Translations under genes and position numbers: made by a program
Part shown: piece after piece, positions 9,170 to 18,097 of the stretch
Layout: every line of letters starts with the position of its first letter
Numbering within the stretch: position 1 is the first letter of the stretch
The notes under the pieces: model-generated
What the model saw: the letters and a program-made list of their open reading frames with translations, nothing else
The model's database searches: none
Told to the model about the DNA's origin: nothing
Assembly (NCBI RefSeq): GCF_029382255.1
Contig: NZ_JARLLG010000006.1
Coordinates: forward strand, 1 to 64,000
DNA length: 64,000 bases
Origin: Isoptericola croceus
Lineage (GTDB): Bacteria > Actinomycetota > Actinomycetes > Actinomycetales > Cellulomonadaceae
Reading direction: 5' to 3'

Positions 9170-10140
9170 GCTCGGGCCTCCTTCGCGGGGGTCGGGTCGT
9201 CCTGCATCGCCGGTACGGGGCGCAGCTCGAGAGTGCAGCACTTGACCGAGCCACCGCCCTTGAGCAGCTCGGACAGGTCGATGCCGACGGGCTCGAAGCC
9301 GCGCTCGCGCAGCGCGGCGTGCATCCCGGTGGCGCGGTGGGTGAGGAACACATGCCGTCCGTCGCTGACGGCGTTGAGTCCGAGCACGGCCGCGTCCGCC
9401 TCGTCCGCCTCGATCGCGTCCGGGTAGCGCTCGCGCAGGACGGCCCGGGACGCCGGGGTGAAGGCCTGCGGGAAGTAGGCGATCTCGGCCCGGGTGCCGC
9501 CGTCGGGCACGGTGCTGCCGGACGCCGTGCTGAGCACCGTGAGCGCCGTGTCCAGGTGGTAGAAGCGCGGGTCGACGAGCTCGAGGGTGAGGACCTCGAC
9601 ACCGAGCCGGTCGGCGACCTCCGCGTGCGCGGCACGGGTGGTGCGGAACCCGGTGCCGGCGAGCATGACCTCGCCGTCCCACAGCAGGTCGCCCTCCCCC
9701 TCGTTGCGCTCGGCCGCCTGGCCGAGGCTGACCATGCCGCGCGCGGGGCCCGACTCGCGCAGCCACGCCTCGTACGCGGCACCCTCGGGCTGGCGTTCCG
9801 GGTACGTGAACCGGGCGGCGAGCGCCTTGCCGCCGACGACGACGCCGCCGTTGGCCGCGTAGACCATGTCCGGCAGGCCGGGCACGGGCGAGATGACGTC
9901 GACAGTGTGGCCGCGGTCCTCGTAGGCCGCCTTGAGAGCCTGCCACTGCACCACGGCGTGCCCCGTGTCGACCGGCACGGTGACGTCCATCCACGGGTTG
10001 ATCGCGTAGACGACGTCGAAGTGGACGGGCGGGCACATGAGGAAGTGGCGCGAGGTGGCGGTGCGGTCCCCGGGCGCGGGCCGTGCGGCGGGCAGGGTGT
10101 CGTGCGCCGCAGGGGCGGCGTGAGAGGTGGTCAACGTCAT
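9166..10140 (-). CDS. ddaH: Dimethylargininase / arginine deiminase-like hydrolase (DdaH)
   Basis: A 324-residue guanidino-group hydrolase of the DDAH family. Catalytic elements seen are the His in FYHLDTALTVL and the C-terminal nucleophile Cys in GGSVKCCTLEL. PWMDV and MVYAANGG are substrate-pocket motifs. It converts methylated arginine (or arginine) to citrulline plus an amine. The ATG at 10140 (MTLTTS) is chosen because the upstream extension to 10203 would enter the divergent promoter region. It is the first gene of the operon with ocd. Confidence 0.88.
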   Translation of the reverse strand: MTLTTSHAAPAAHDTLPAARPAPGDRTATSRHFLMCPPVHFDVVYAINPWMDVTVPVDTGHAVVQWQALKAAYEDRGHTVDVISPVPGLPDMVYAANGGVVVGGKALAARFTYPERQPEGAAYEAWLRESGPARGMVSLGQAAERNEGEGDLLWDGEVMLAGTGFRTTRAAHAEVADRLGVEVLTLELVDPRFYHLDTALTVLSTASGSTVPDGGTRAEIAYFPQAFTPASRAVLRERYPDAIEADEADAAVLGLNAVSDGRHVFLTHRATGMHAALRERGFEPVGIDLSELLKGGGSVKCCTLELRPVPAMQDDPTPAKEARA

Positions 10141-10262
10141 GCCGTGACGGTAGGTGGCCGGGCGTTGCCCAAGATGTTCTGAATCCTGCGCATCAACGGC
10201 CAAATCTGCAGCTTTCGATACCCTGGACGCAACGAAGCGTCGTTTTGATGAGGGGGCATCCC
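10141..10262. promoter_or_regulatory. Divergent promoter region ddaH / lrp
   Basis: The 122-nt gap between the divergent ddaH-ocd operon and the Lrp-type regulator. GATACCCT near 10217-10224 could be the -10 of the rightward gene. AACGAAGCGTCGTT (10230-10243), a small dyad, lies just upstream of the regulator and may be part of its binding site. This layout is usual for Lrp proteins that control both themselves and the neighbouring amino-acid operon. Confidence 0.45.
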
Positions 10263-10706
10263 GTGGACGAGACCAACCGCAAGATCGTGGGCCACCTGCT
10301 GCGTGACGGGCGGGCGTCCTTCGCGGAGATCGGCGAGGCCGTGGGGCTCTCCGCGCCCGCGGTGAAGCGGCGGGTCGATCGCATGCAGGCCCGGGGCGAG
10401 ATCTCCGGGTTCACCGTGCGGGTCTCCCCCGAGCAGCTCGGCTGGCGCATCGAGGCCTACGTCGAGATCTTCTGCCGGGGGAACATCTCACCGGCGGCCC
10501 TGGAGCGGGACTTCGGCCCCATCCCCGAGGTGGTTCGTGTCGACACCGTCACCGGCGAGGCGGACGCGCTCGTGCAGATCATGGCGGACTCGATGGCGGA
10601 CGTGGAGCGGATCGTCGAGTCGTTCCGCGTCGGGGCGCGGGTGGACAAGACGCGCACGGCGATCGTCATGTCCCGCGTCATCGACCGCCCAACCCGCGCC
10701 GACTGA
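10263..10706 (+). CDS. Lrp/AsnC-family transcriptional regulator
   Basis: A 147-residue regulator with an N-terminal winged helix-turn-helix (DETNRKIVGHLLRDGRASFA, AVGLSAPAVKRRVDRM) and a C-terminal RAM ligand-binding domain (VVRVDTVTGEADALVQIMAD). The GTG at 10263 has an AGGGGGC ribosome site, and translation then starts at the DETNRKI typical of the family. The ATG at 10248 is in frame but overlaps that site. It probably senses an amino acid such as arginine or ornithine and controls the divergent ddaH-ocd operon. Confidence 0.9.
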   Translation: MDETNRKIVGHLLRDGRASFAEIGEAVGLSAPAVKRRVDRMQARGEISGFTVRVSPEQLGWRIEAYVEIFCRGNISPAALERDFGPIPEVVRVDTVTGEADALVQIMADSMADVERIVESFRVGARVDKTRTAIVMSRVIDRPTRAD

Positions 10707-10715
10707 CCCCCAGAG

Positions 10716-10789
10716 CGTTGTGGGCGGGATTTCTGGGCCTCAGATATGCCCAGAAGGGGCATATCGGGCCAGAAATCCCGCCCACAACG
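10716..10789. terminator. Long two-part palindrome between convergent genes
   Basis: A 21-bp perfect outer stem (10716-10736 with 10769-10789) encloses an inner 9-bp stem, GATATGCCC (10743-10751) with GGGCATATC (10757-10765). It sits between the convergent lrp and 5'-nucleotidase genes, so it probably terminates both. It is much longer than a usual terminator and lacks U tracts. Confidence 0.7.
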
Positions 10790-10797
10790 TTCAGTGG

Positions 10798-13095
10798 TCA
10801 GGGTTGGAGGGTCCAGGGGCCCCATGGCGAGGCGCCCGGGGCCTGGTTGCGGGTCCACCACTGCGCCTCGTACCGGGACCCGTCGTGCTCGACGACGTCA
10901 CCCGCGGTGAAGACCCGCGACGACGTCCAGACCGCGACGCCGCCGTCGGTCTCGGCGATCTCCTGCCACGAACCCCACGGCGAGGCGCCCGGGGTCTCCT
11001 GGGTCCACCACATGGCCTCGTAGACGGCGCCCTCGAAGGTCACCTGGTCACCGGTCGTGTACACCGCGCCCGATGTCCAGTCCGGCTTGCCGCCCTGGGC
11101 CCGGACCTCACCCACGACGATCTCGGTGCCGGTGCTCTCGCCGACCAGCGTCAGCGTGCCCGCCTCCTTGGGCAGCTTGAGCTCGACCATGGCGGCGCCC
11201 GTCTCGTCGTACGGGTCGCTGCCGACCGTGCTGTCGACGGCGAACCGGCCGATCTCCTCGCCGTCCAGCGCCACCACGAGCTCGTCGTCCGTGACGTCGG
11301 CTGCGGTGGACATCGACCAGGAGGACACGTCGAACGCCGTCTTCTTGCCGGCCGTCAGCTCCTCGTTCTTGCTGAACGACACCCCGACGGCACGCTGGCT
11401 CGCGTCGACCTCGAGCGGGGACTCCCCGGCGTGCTCGGCCATGTAGTCGACGAACGCCGACAGGTCGATCCTGCCCGTGTCCCGGGCGGCGGAGCCCTCG
11501 GTGAAGATCCGGAAGTTGTCACCGCCGGAGGCGAGGAACGAGTTCACCGTCACCGAGTAGGACGCACCCGCGTCGATCGCCTCTCCGTCGAGCCACATCC
11601 CGGTGACCCGGTCGCCGTCGGTCCGCGACGGGTCGTAGGTGTAGGTGAAGCCCTCGGAGACGCCCAGCCGCAGGAACGGCCTCGAGGGGACGTTGCCCTC
11701 GGCGTCCCGCTGCCACTGCTGCTCGAGCACCACCTTGACCTGCTCGCCGGTGAGCTGCATGTTCACCAGGGTGTTGGCGAAGGGCTGCACAGCGGCGGCC
11801 TGCTTGTAGGTGACGGTGCGCGGGAAGTCGGCCCCGGCTGCGCCGGCCAGGTCGGCCCGCAGACCACCAGGGTTCATGAAGGCGATCTGCGCGGAGCCGG
11901 CCTCCTCTGTCCGGGTGGCCCACCGCTGCACCTCGGCGACGAGGTTGCCGAGCGTGGACTCCCCGCCGCGGTTCTCGGCGCGCACCGGGTTGCCCTGGGA
12001 GTCGGTGGCGGTGAGCTGTGCACGGTTGAAGGCGCCGGCGATCTCGCCCAGCGGTGCGGCGCCGAGCTCGTCCGCCACCTCGACGGCGTCCGCGACGATC
12101 TGCGCGACCTCGGGGTCGGCCGGGTAGTTGCCGAGCAGGGGCAGCACGTCGGTCTCGAGCCCGAGGACCTCGCCGGACTCCGGGTCCATCGAGAAGACGA
12201 GCTGGTTGAGGTTGACGCCGTAGTCGCCGCCGGAGACCACCGGACGCTCGGTGACCGCCCGGTCGGCCCAGTCCGCGACCGGCACGCGGCAGTCGTACTC
12301 CAGGTGGGTGTGACCGGTGACGATGGCGTCGACGTCGCCGTCGAGCCCGGTGACGACCTCACCGAAGGAGCCCTCGGTGATCTGGGCGCAGTCGTCGGTG
12401 ACGGCACCCTCGTGGATCAGCGCGACGACGAGGTCCACACCCTGCTCACGCAGCACGTCGGCCTCGTCATTGACGGCCTGGGTGATGTCCGTGAACTCGA
12501 GCCCTGCGATGCCGTCGGGGCTCACCAGGGACGGCATGTCCTCGGTGAGCGCACCGACGAACCCGACCTCCACGCCACCGACCTCGGTGACCCAGGACGG
12601 CGGAGTGGCGTGCTCGCCGGTCTCACTGTCGATGATGTTGGCGGCGATGTACTGCCACTGCGCGCCGCCGTAGGGGTTGTCCTCGGCGTCGTACTCCGCC
12701 ATGACCCGGTTCGTCAGGTCGTCGTAGCCGCCGTCGAGCTCGTGGTTGCCGACCGCCGAGACGTCGAGGCCCGCCGCGTTGAGGGCGTCGATCGTCGGCT
12801 TGTCCTGCTGGATGAAGGACTCGAACGTGGAGGCACCGATGACGTCCCCGGCCGAGGCGAAGATCGTGTTCGGGTTCTCGGCGCGCAGCTCCTTGACCGC
12901 ACCGGCCAGCACGGCCGCACCGGCCGAGCCGCCGAACGCGTCCTCGAGGAGGCGGCCGTGGAAGTCGTTCGTCTGGAGGATCTGGATGTCGACCGGGTCG
13001 GCGGCCTGGGCGGGCGCGGCGCCGACGGTGACGACACCTGCGAGTGCGAGTCCGAGGGTCGTGACCCCGGCCACCCGCTGGCGAACAGTCTGCAT
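10798..13095 (-). CDS. Secreted 5'-nucleotidase/UDP-sugar hydrolase with two CBM5/12-like modules
   Basis: A 765-residue exported enzyme. A signal peptide (basic start, hydrophobic core, APAQA cleavage site near residue 32) is followed by the calcineurin-like metallophosphatase domain with TNDFHGR, GNHELDGG and TGHTHLEYDC metal motifs. Next comes the 5'-nucleotidase C-terminal domain (about 350-560). A linker region and two copies of a short aromatic module ending GASPWGSW/GASPWGPW (last about 100 residues) match CBM5/12 chitin-binding modules. It likely dephosphorylates extracellular nucleotides for phosphate or nucleoside salvage. The modules may tether it to chitin or peptidoglycan. An AGGAG site precedes the ATG. 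Confidence 0.92.
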   Translation of the reverse strand: MQTVRQRVAGVTTLGLALAGVVTVGAAPAQAADPVDIQILQTNDFHGRLLEDAFGGSAGAAVLAGAVKELRAENPNTIFASAGDVIGASTFESFIQQDKPTIDALNAAGLDVSAVGNHELDGGYDDLTNRVMAEYDAEDNPYGGAQWQYIAANIIDSETGEHATPPSWVTEVGGVEVGFVGALTEDMPSLVSPDGIAGLEFTDITQAVNDEADVLREQGVDLVVALIHEGAVTDDCAQITEGSFGEVVTGLDGDVDAIVTGHTHLEYDCRVPVADWADRAVTERPVVSGGDYGVNLNQLVFSMDPESGEVLGLETDVLPLLGNYPADPEVAQIVADAVEVADELGAAPLGEIAGAFNRAQLTATDSQGNPVRAENRGGESTLGNLVAEVQRWATRTEEAGSAQIAFMNPGGLRADLAGAAGADFPRTVTYKQAAAVQPFANTLVNMQLTGEQVKVVLEQQWQRDAEGNVPSRPFLRLGVSEGFTYTYDPSRTDGDRVTGMWLDGEAIDAGASYSVTVNSFLASGGDNFRIFTEGSAARDTGRIDLSAFVDYMAEHAGESPLEVDASQRAVGVSFSKNEELTAGKKTAFDVSSWSMSTAADVTDDELVVALDGEEIGRFAVDSTVGSDPYDETGAAMVELKLPKEAGTLTLVGESTGTEIVVGEVRAQGGKPDWTSGAVYTTGDQVTFEGAVYEAMWWTQETPGASPWGSWQEIAETDGGVAVWTSSRVFTAGDVVEHDGSRYEAQWWTRNQAPGASPWGPWTLQP

Positions 13096-13175
13096 GGGTG
13101 TGTGTCTCCTGTGATCGTGTGCTTGCGGTCACACTATCCAGGGTCGTGGGCGCGCGGGAGCTGAACGGGTAAAGA

Positions 13176-13562
13176 TCAAGAAAACTGCGGTCGTCGCTCG
13201 GGTGCTCCGGGGATCTGCGCGGGAGCGCTGAGTCGTCCCGTCCGGCGCAGCCACCACTCGGCAGGCACCGTGGTCAGCGGCGGGACGGCGGCCGCGAGCG
13301 CCACGAGCGTGGGCCACACGCCCCAGCGGTGCTTCAGGGCGACCACCAGCGCGACGACGACGTACGCCACGAACGCCGCGCCGTGCAGCCGACCGAACAG
13401 CCACACGCCCGCGTCGGTGGTCTCGGTGACGTGCTTGAGGAACATCCCCACGAGCAGCCCGGCCCAGGTGAAGGCCTCGATCCAGGCGACGACGGCGTAG
13501 AGGCGGCCGGCGCCGGAGAGCTCGGGCTTGGCGTGGGTCGCGGCGGCGACGGGCGCGGGCAT
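13176..13562 (-). CDS. DUF3817 membrane protein
   Basis: A 128-residue integral membrane protein with three or four hydrophobic segments (YAVVAWIEAFTWAGLLVGMF, GAAFVAYVVVALVVAL, WPTLVALAAAVPPLTTV). The LYAVVAWIEAFTW...LHGAAFVAYVV pattern is the actinobacterial DUF3817 family, of unknown function. The ATG at 13562 has a GAAGGA ribosome site about eight bases upstream. The downstream part of the protein is basic and cytoplasmic. Confidence 0.85.
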   Translation of the reverse strand: MPAPVAAATHAKPELSGAGRLYAVVAWIEAFTWAGLLVGMFLKHVTETTDAGVWLFGRLHGAAFVAYVVVALVVALKHRWGVWPTLVALAAAVPPLTTVPAEWWLRRTGRLSAPAQIPGAPERRPQFS

Positions 13563-13630
13563 GCAGGGGGTCCTTCCGGGGCGGGTGGGGTCGTCGGGAC
13601 AACGCGCCACGGGATGTCGGGGTTCCCGCC

Positions 13631-13704
13631 GCCGCCTGTCGGTAGTTCGTCACGGAGTCGGTAGGTCGAGCTGCCGACTCCCCGACGAACTACCGACCGG
13701 CGGC
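13631..13704. repeat. Long interrupted palindrome
   Basis: Nested matching arms: GCCGCC/GGCGGC outermost, a 13-bp stem TCGGTAGTTCGTC (13639-13651) with its complement (13684-13696), and GAGTCGG (13655-13661) with CCGACTC (13674-13680). The TAG stop of the SUKH gene lies inside the right arm. It lies between two leftward genes and may stop transcription between them. Confidence 0.75.
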
Positions 13705-14397
13705 ATCTCGCGCGGGGTCGAGCGGAAGCAACCGGCCGAGCCTCGTGAACGCGGCCGGCGTCGCGGTCATCCACTCGAGTCCTCCGCCGGTGTGCTCGTC
13801 ACCCCGGACGACCGTCTCACCGTCGCCTCGTGGCGGCTCGCCCCAGAACGGGTTGCCCGGCACGGGCAGGGGAGCCAGCTCCCCAGCCACCACCTCGACG
13901 TCCACGGCACTCGCGTCCAGGACGGCGCCGCCGCGTACCGCCCCGGCGAGCTGACCCAGCGGGCCGGTGCGAGACCCGGACCACGCCGCGACGAGGGTGT
14001 CGCTCAGCACCATGCCGTGCAGCACCGTCGACAGCGGAGCAGGACCGAGGGGGAATCGGTCGTCGCCGGTCGAACCCCTTCCTTCGCCGTCCACCAGCAC
14101 CGCCCAGGCGCCCTGGTTCTCCCTCCACACCACCAGACCGCCGTCCTCGACCTGCAGGTTCGCGGGCGTCGACGGGCGGTCCTGGACGGGGCGCAGACGC
14201 CGCCCCACGAGGGTGAACCACTCGACCAGGGCCGTCGGAAGCTCCTGTCCCGCCCGCTGCTCGCACGCCTCGATCTCGTCCGGCGTGCTGCCGTCACCGT
14301 CGGTCAGGGGATCGGCGAACCACCAATCGAGCACCGCGGCCAGCCAGCTCCACCGGTCGGTCGCGAGCAGCCCGAGCCGCTCGGAGGAGAGCACCAT
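13690..14397 (-). CDS. SMI1/KNR4 (SUKH) domain protein
   Basis: A 235-residue cytoplasmic protein. The N-terminal half has the SUKH pattern (STPDEIEACEQRAGQELPTA, then LVEWFTLVGRR), and the following strands GGLVVWRENQGAWAVLVD fit the same fold. SUKH proteins often serve as immunity proteins to contact-dependent or polymorphic toxins, but many are solitary. No toxin gene is adjacent here. The C-terminal 80 residues are unassigned. The stop is formed by a palindrome. Confidence 0.75.
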   Translation of the reverse strand: MVLSSERLGLLATDRWSWLAAVLDWWFADPLTDGDGSTPDEIEACEQRAGQELPTALVEWFTLVGRRLRPVQDRPSTPANLQVEDGGLVVWRENQGAWAVLVDGEGRGSTGDDRFPLGPAPLSTVLHGMVLSDTLVAAWSGSRTGPLGQLAGAVRGGAVLDASAVDVEVVAGELAPLPVPGNPFWGEPPRGDGETVVRGDEHTGGGLEWMTATPAAFTRLGRLLPLDPARDAAGR

Positions 14398-14418
14398 GAC
14401 CCCAGCCTAGGGCGACGC

Positions 14419-14481
14419 GGTAGTACGTCCCGCCCCGCGGTCGTGCTCTGCGGGTACTTCCGGGCGGCCGGGGGTACTACC
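14419..14481. repeat. Weak inverted repeat before the SUKH gene
   Basis: GGTAGTAC (14419-14426) pairs with GTACTACC (14474-14481), with partly matching GC-rich interior. As in the neighbouring palindrome, the TAG stop of the upstream leftward gene (14477-14479) lies in the right arm. It is a possible terminator. Confidence 0.45.
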
Positions 14482-16474
14482 CCGGTGAGCGGGTGAGCGC
14501 CGCCGCCAGCTCCGCCGTCGTCGTCATGGGCCGGTCGCACACGAAACCTCGGCACACGTACGCGGCCGGGCCGCCGCCCACGAGGGGTCGGTCGGCGAGC
14601 AGCGGCACGCCGTCCGCGTCGGGCTGACCGTGCACGACGACGGCGCCCGCCACGGGCGCACGGCGGGCGGTCCGCGCCAGCTCGGCCGCTCCGGGGCCGG
14701 TGCCCACCACGGCGACCTGCACCGGCCCGGCCGCCAGGGCCTCGGCCGCGGCGAGCGCCCACCCGGCGAACCGTGGCGCCTGCCGGGCCAGCATCCCGGA
14801 CGCGGCGACCGCCGACTCGGCAGCGGCCCGGTGCCGCGACGACCCGGTCAGCGCCGCGTACGTCACCAGCGCGGCGGCGAGCGCCGACTGCCCCGACGGC
14901 TCCGGGCCGTCGCTCGGGTCGCGCGGGCGCACCACGAGCCGCTCCGCGTCGTCGGCCACGTCGTAGAAGCCTCCTCCGCCAGAGTCGGCGAAGTGCTCCA
15001 GCGCCACGTCGAGCACCTCGCCCGCGGCCGAGAGCCAGCGCGCCTCCCCCGTCGCCTGGTGCAGCGCGAGCAGACCCTCGGCGAGGTCGCCGTGGTCGGC
15101 GGCCACCCCGGCCGGTGCCCCGACGACGCCGTCGCGAGACGCCCGCCGGAGTCTCCCGTCGACGACGTGCCGGTCGAGCAGCAGTTCCGCGCAGGCGCGC
15201 GCGGCGTCCACCCAGGCGGGCTCCTCGAACAGCGCGCCGGCATCGGCGAGCGCCGCGACGGCCAGGCCGTTCCACGCGGTGACGACCTTGTCGTCCCGGG
15301 CGGGCTGCGGCCGCTCCTCCCGGGTAGCGAACAGCCGGGCGCGCACCGGTCCCCACCACGCGGGGTCGGGGTCCGCGGGCAGCTGGAGCGTCGACGCCCC
15401 GTCCTCGAAGGTGCCCGCCTCGGTGACGGCCAGGACCTCCGCGGCCCGGGCGCCGTCGTCGTCCCCCAGCACGTCGCGCAGCTGCTCGGGGGTCCAGGCG
15501 TAGGTGAGGCCCTCGACGCTGCGGCCGTCCACGACGGTGTCCGCGTCGAGCGCGGAGGCGAAGCCGCCCTCGGCGGTGCGCAGGTCCCGCAGGAGGAACT
15601 CCGCGGTCTCGCGCACGACCCGCTCGGCGAGAGGCGAGCCCGTCGCCCGCCACAGGTGCGCGTAGACGCGCAGCAGCTGGGCGTTGTCGTAGAGCATCTT
15701 CTCGAAGTGCGGCACCACCCAGCGCGCGTCCACGGAGTACCGCGCGAAACCGCCGCCGAGCTGGTCGTAGATTCCGCCGCGCGCCATCGCCTCGCAGGTC
15801 TGCTCGGCCAGCGCCAGGGCGCCCGTGTCACCGGTGCGGGCGTGGTGGCGCAGCAGGTGCTCGAGCGTCATCGACGGCGGGAACTTCGGTGCCCCGCCGA
15901 ACCCGCCGTGGACCCGGTCGGCGTCGCGGGCGACGGCGCCGACGGCGGACGCGAGCGCCGCGTCGTCGAGCGGTGCGCCGGGCAGCGGTCCCGTCGTGCG
16001 GGCGATCGCCTCGGTGACGGCAGCACCGTGCTGCACGACGGCGTCACGCCCGTCGGCCCACGCGTCGCGGACCGCGCCCAGCACCCCGAGGAAGTGCTCG
16101 CGCGGGAAGTAGGTGCCGCAGTGGAACGCCTCGCCGTCCGGGGTGAGGAACGCCGTCATGGGCCAGCCACCCTGCCCGGTCATCGCCTGGGTGGCGGCCA
16201 TGTAGACGGCGTCGACGTCGGGGCGCTCCTCGCGGTCGACCTTGATCGGCACGAACGACGCGTTGACGACCGCGGCGACATCGTCGTCCTCGAACGACTC
16301 GTGCGCCATGACGTGGCACCAGTGGCACGCCGCGTACCCCACGGAGAGCAGCACGGGGACGTCGCGGCGGCGGGCCTCGGCGAACGCCTCGGGTCCCCAC
16401 TCCCACCAATCCACCGGGTTCTCCGCGTGCTGAAGCAGGTAGAGGCTCGTTGCCGCCGCCAGTCGGTTGGCCAT
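14477..16474 (-). CDS. DUF255 thioredoxin-domain protein (YyaL/SSP411-like)
   Basis: A 665-residue protein. The N-terminal thioredoxin-like domain carries CHWCH ([18 protein letters not shown]) and [13 protein letters not shown]. The rest is an (alpha/alpha)6-barrel related to glycoside hydrolases and epimerases ([30 protein letters not shown] is the family signature region). The length and order match the full family. The biochemical role is unproven. The promoter should lie in the 140-nt gap shared with the divergent integrase. Confidence 0.9.
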   Translation of the reverse strand: MANRLAAATSLYLLQHAENPVDWWEWGPEAFAEARRRDVPVLLSVGYAACHWCHVMAHESFEDDDVAAVVNASFVPIKVDREERPDVDAVYMAATQAMTGQGGWPMTAFLTPDGEAFHCGTYFPREHFLGVLGAVRDAWADGRDAVVQHGAAVTEAIARTTGPLPGAPLDDAALASAVGAVARDADRVHGGFGGAPKFPPSMTLEHLLRHHARTGDTGALALAEQTCEAMARGGIYDQLGGGFARYSVDARWVVPHFEKMLYDNAQLLRVYAHLWRATGSPLAERVVRETAEFLLRDLRTAEGGFASALDADTVVDGRSVEGLTYAWTPEQLRDVLGDDDGARAAEVLAVTEAGTFEDGASTLQLPADPDPAWWGPVRARLFATREERPQPARDDKVVTAWNGLAVAALADAGALFEEPAWVDAARACAELLLDRHVVDGRLRRASRDGVVGAPAGVAADHGDLAEGLLALHQATGEARWLSAAGEVLDVALEHFADSGGGGFYDVADDAERLVVRPRDPSDGPEPSGQSALAAALVTYAALTGSSRHRAAAESAVAASGMLARQAPRFAGWALAAAEALAAGPVQVAVVGTGPGAAELARTARRAPVAGAVVVHGQPDADGVPLLADRPLVGGGPAAYVCRGFVCDRPMTTTAELAAALTRSPG

Positions 16475-16493
16475 GAACTGTCACTCCTGCCAG

Positions 16494-16542
16494 TGATGCC
16501 TGCATCATCAACTCTTGAATGATGCAAACAAGTGATGCAAAC
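16494..16542. promoter_or_regulatory. Cluster of TGATGC(A) motifs between integrase and DUF255 gene
   Basis: TGATGCAAAC occurs at 16520-16529 and 16533-16542, a 13-nt period, and TGATGCCTGCATCA (16494-16507) is a dyad of the same core. The AT-rich patch stands out from its GC-rich surroundings. It could be an operator for either gene, or arm-type binding sites of the adjacent tyrosine integrase at the island edge. Confidence 0.45.
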
Positions 16543-16614
16543 TTTTCGATGGGAGGCGCTCCGCACAGCGAGTCGTGAGGAGTGCCGCCTCCCAGCCTAG
16601 GAGGGGTGGTGGCG

Positions 16615-18021
16615 ATGGCATCACGCGGGAAGTCCACCCTGCTCGCCCAGGGCAAGGAGCGCCGCACCGCCGGCAGCCGGTGGCCCTGGCGGGTCCGTCT
16701 CTATGGCCCGACGCCAGGCGGCAACGGATACCAGGTGATCTTCAAGGCTCCGGCGGGCGAGGGCGAGCCGTGGAAGCGTGTGCTGCGACGTGCCAGCACA
16801 GAGGAGGTGGCGCGCAAGATCTTCGCCCAGGCCGAGGCTGCGCTCGACACTGAGCAGTCGACACCGGTCGGTGCGGATGTCCGAGCGGCCCGCACGGTCC
16901 GGACGCTCGGCGAGGAGTTCCTCAAGGACAGCACCGAGCGCGGCAAGGGACCGCGGACCATGGAGCAGCGCGAGTCGCGGCTCCGGGCGCACATCCTGCC
17001 GACGATCGGTGACGTGCCGGTGACGAAGTGGCGGGTCGAGCACAGTCGGAAGGTGATGGAGAAGGGCTCGAAGACGATCTTCTCCACCCGTGGTCGCGAG
17101 GACCTCCGGGGACAGCTCGCGGCCATGCGCAAGCTCGCGTGGCGCTTGGGCTGGCTGGACCGGTCGATCGACCCGTTGGACGGTCTGGAGATCGGGCGGG
17201 CGAACGTCCTGCACGGCGCCACGGCACAGTACGTCGACCCGCGGCTGCGCCCGGAGACGCGTCAGGTGAAGGCGATGGCCGACGCCGCCGACAGGCTCTG
17301 CGGCCCGGAGGGCACCGACCCGCTGATGACCCGGCTGCCACTGTTCGGCACGAAGATCCGCGTCGCCGGCTTCGGCGGTCTCCGCCTCGGCGAGCAGAAC
17401 GCGCTCCGCGCGATCGACGTCTTCTTCGACCGTGGCTACGTCCACGTCAACGGCTCGTGGACGACCCCGAGACACGCGACCGGGTTCCGCGGCCCGGTGA
17501 AGAACCACACCCTCCACGAGGTGCCGCTGCCCAAGTCCCTGATGCACGAGGAACTCCTCCCCCGCGTGAAGGAACTGCTCGGACTGCCCGCAACGGCGTC
17601 ACTGCAGCAGGTGGTCAACGCACAGGAGGAGGAGCGGCAACGGCGAGCGGACCTCGCCGCGCGGGAGAAAGACAGAAGCCTCGCCTGGTGGAACTACCCC
17701 GTCCCTCCTGAGGACGAGTTGTGGCTCTTCGTCGACACCGTGACGGGCCTGCCGGTGAAGCCCGAGATGCACAACGACCGCTGGCACCGAGTGCGGAAGT
17801 GGGTCGATGAGCACGACCCGGACAACGCCTGGCCGCGGACTATCGTCTACCGCAACCTCCGCCACCACGCCGCGACCAAGTGGTTCCACGAGGAGCTCGG
17901 CGAGTCCTGGGAGGTCGTCGCGCAGTACCTCGGCGACAAGCTCACCACCGTCCTGAACCACTACGTCCGTGCCGGCGAGGACGCCTTGCGGGACTCGGTC
18001 AGCAAGCTCTCGGAACGCTGA
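16615..18021 (+). CDS. Tyrosine site-specific integrase
   Basis: A 468-residue tyrosine recombinase, likely the integrase of the island. It has an N-terminal arm-binding part, a core-binding helical domain (about 100-200) and a catalytic domain with the first Arg in GFGGLRLGE, NLRHHAATKW (box II His-x-x-Arg variant) and the Tyr in VLNHYVRAG. An insertion of roughly 100 residues lies between box I and the C-terminal motifs. AGGAGG lies ten bases before the ATG at 16615. GTG at 16609 is also possible. Codon use and GC are already closer to the island than to the upstream genes. No att repeat was found by eye. Confidence 0.9.
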   Translation: MASRGKSTLLAQGKERRTAGSRWPWRVRLYGPTPGGNGYQVIFKAPAGEGEPWKRVLRRASTEEVARKIFAQAEAALDTEQSTPVGADVRAARTVRTLGEEFLKDSTERGKGPRTMEQRESRLRAHILPTIGDVPVTKWRVEHSRKVMEKGSKTIFSTRGREDLRGQLAAMRKLAWRLGWLDRSIDPLDGLEIGRANVLHGATAQYVDPRLRPETRQVKAMADAADRLCGPEGTDPLMTRLPLFGTKIRVAGFGGLRLGEQNALRAIDVFFDRGYVHVNGSWTTPRHATGFRGPVKNHTLHEVPLPKSLMHEELLPRVKELLGLPATASLQQVVNAQEEERQRRADLAAREKDRSLAWWNYPVPPEDELWLFVDTVTGLPVKPEMHNDRWHRVRKWVDEHDPDNAWPRTIVYRNLRHHAATKWFHEELGESWEVVAQYLGDKLTTVLNHYVRAGEDALRDSVSKLSER

Positions 18022-18097
18022 GCCACGCCCTTCACCGATTCCAGGCTGGGCCCCCGCGCCTCGGGAATATGTCGGTCGTTCCTGCCACGATTAGGAC

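Noticed and set aside
13110-13133. TGTGA...TCACA pair upstream of the 5'-nucleotidase, CRP-like
   Set aside because: The half-sites are 14 nt apart; the CRP consensus needs six.
10537-13164. Rightward open frame of 875 codons opposite the 5'-nucleotidase
   Set aside because: It is low-complexity Arg/Gly/Val-rich and antisense to a gene with signal peptide and metal motifs.
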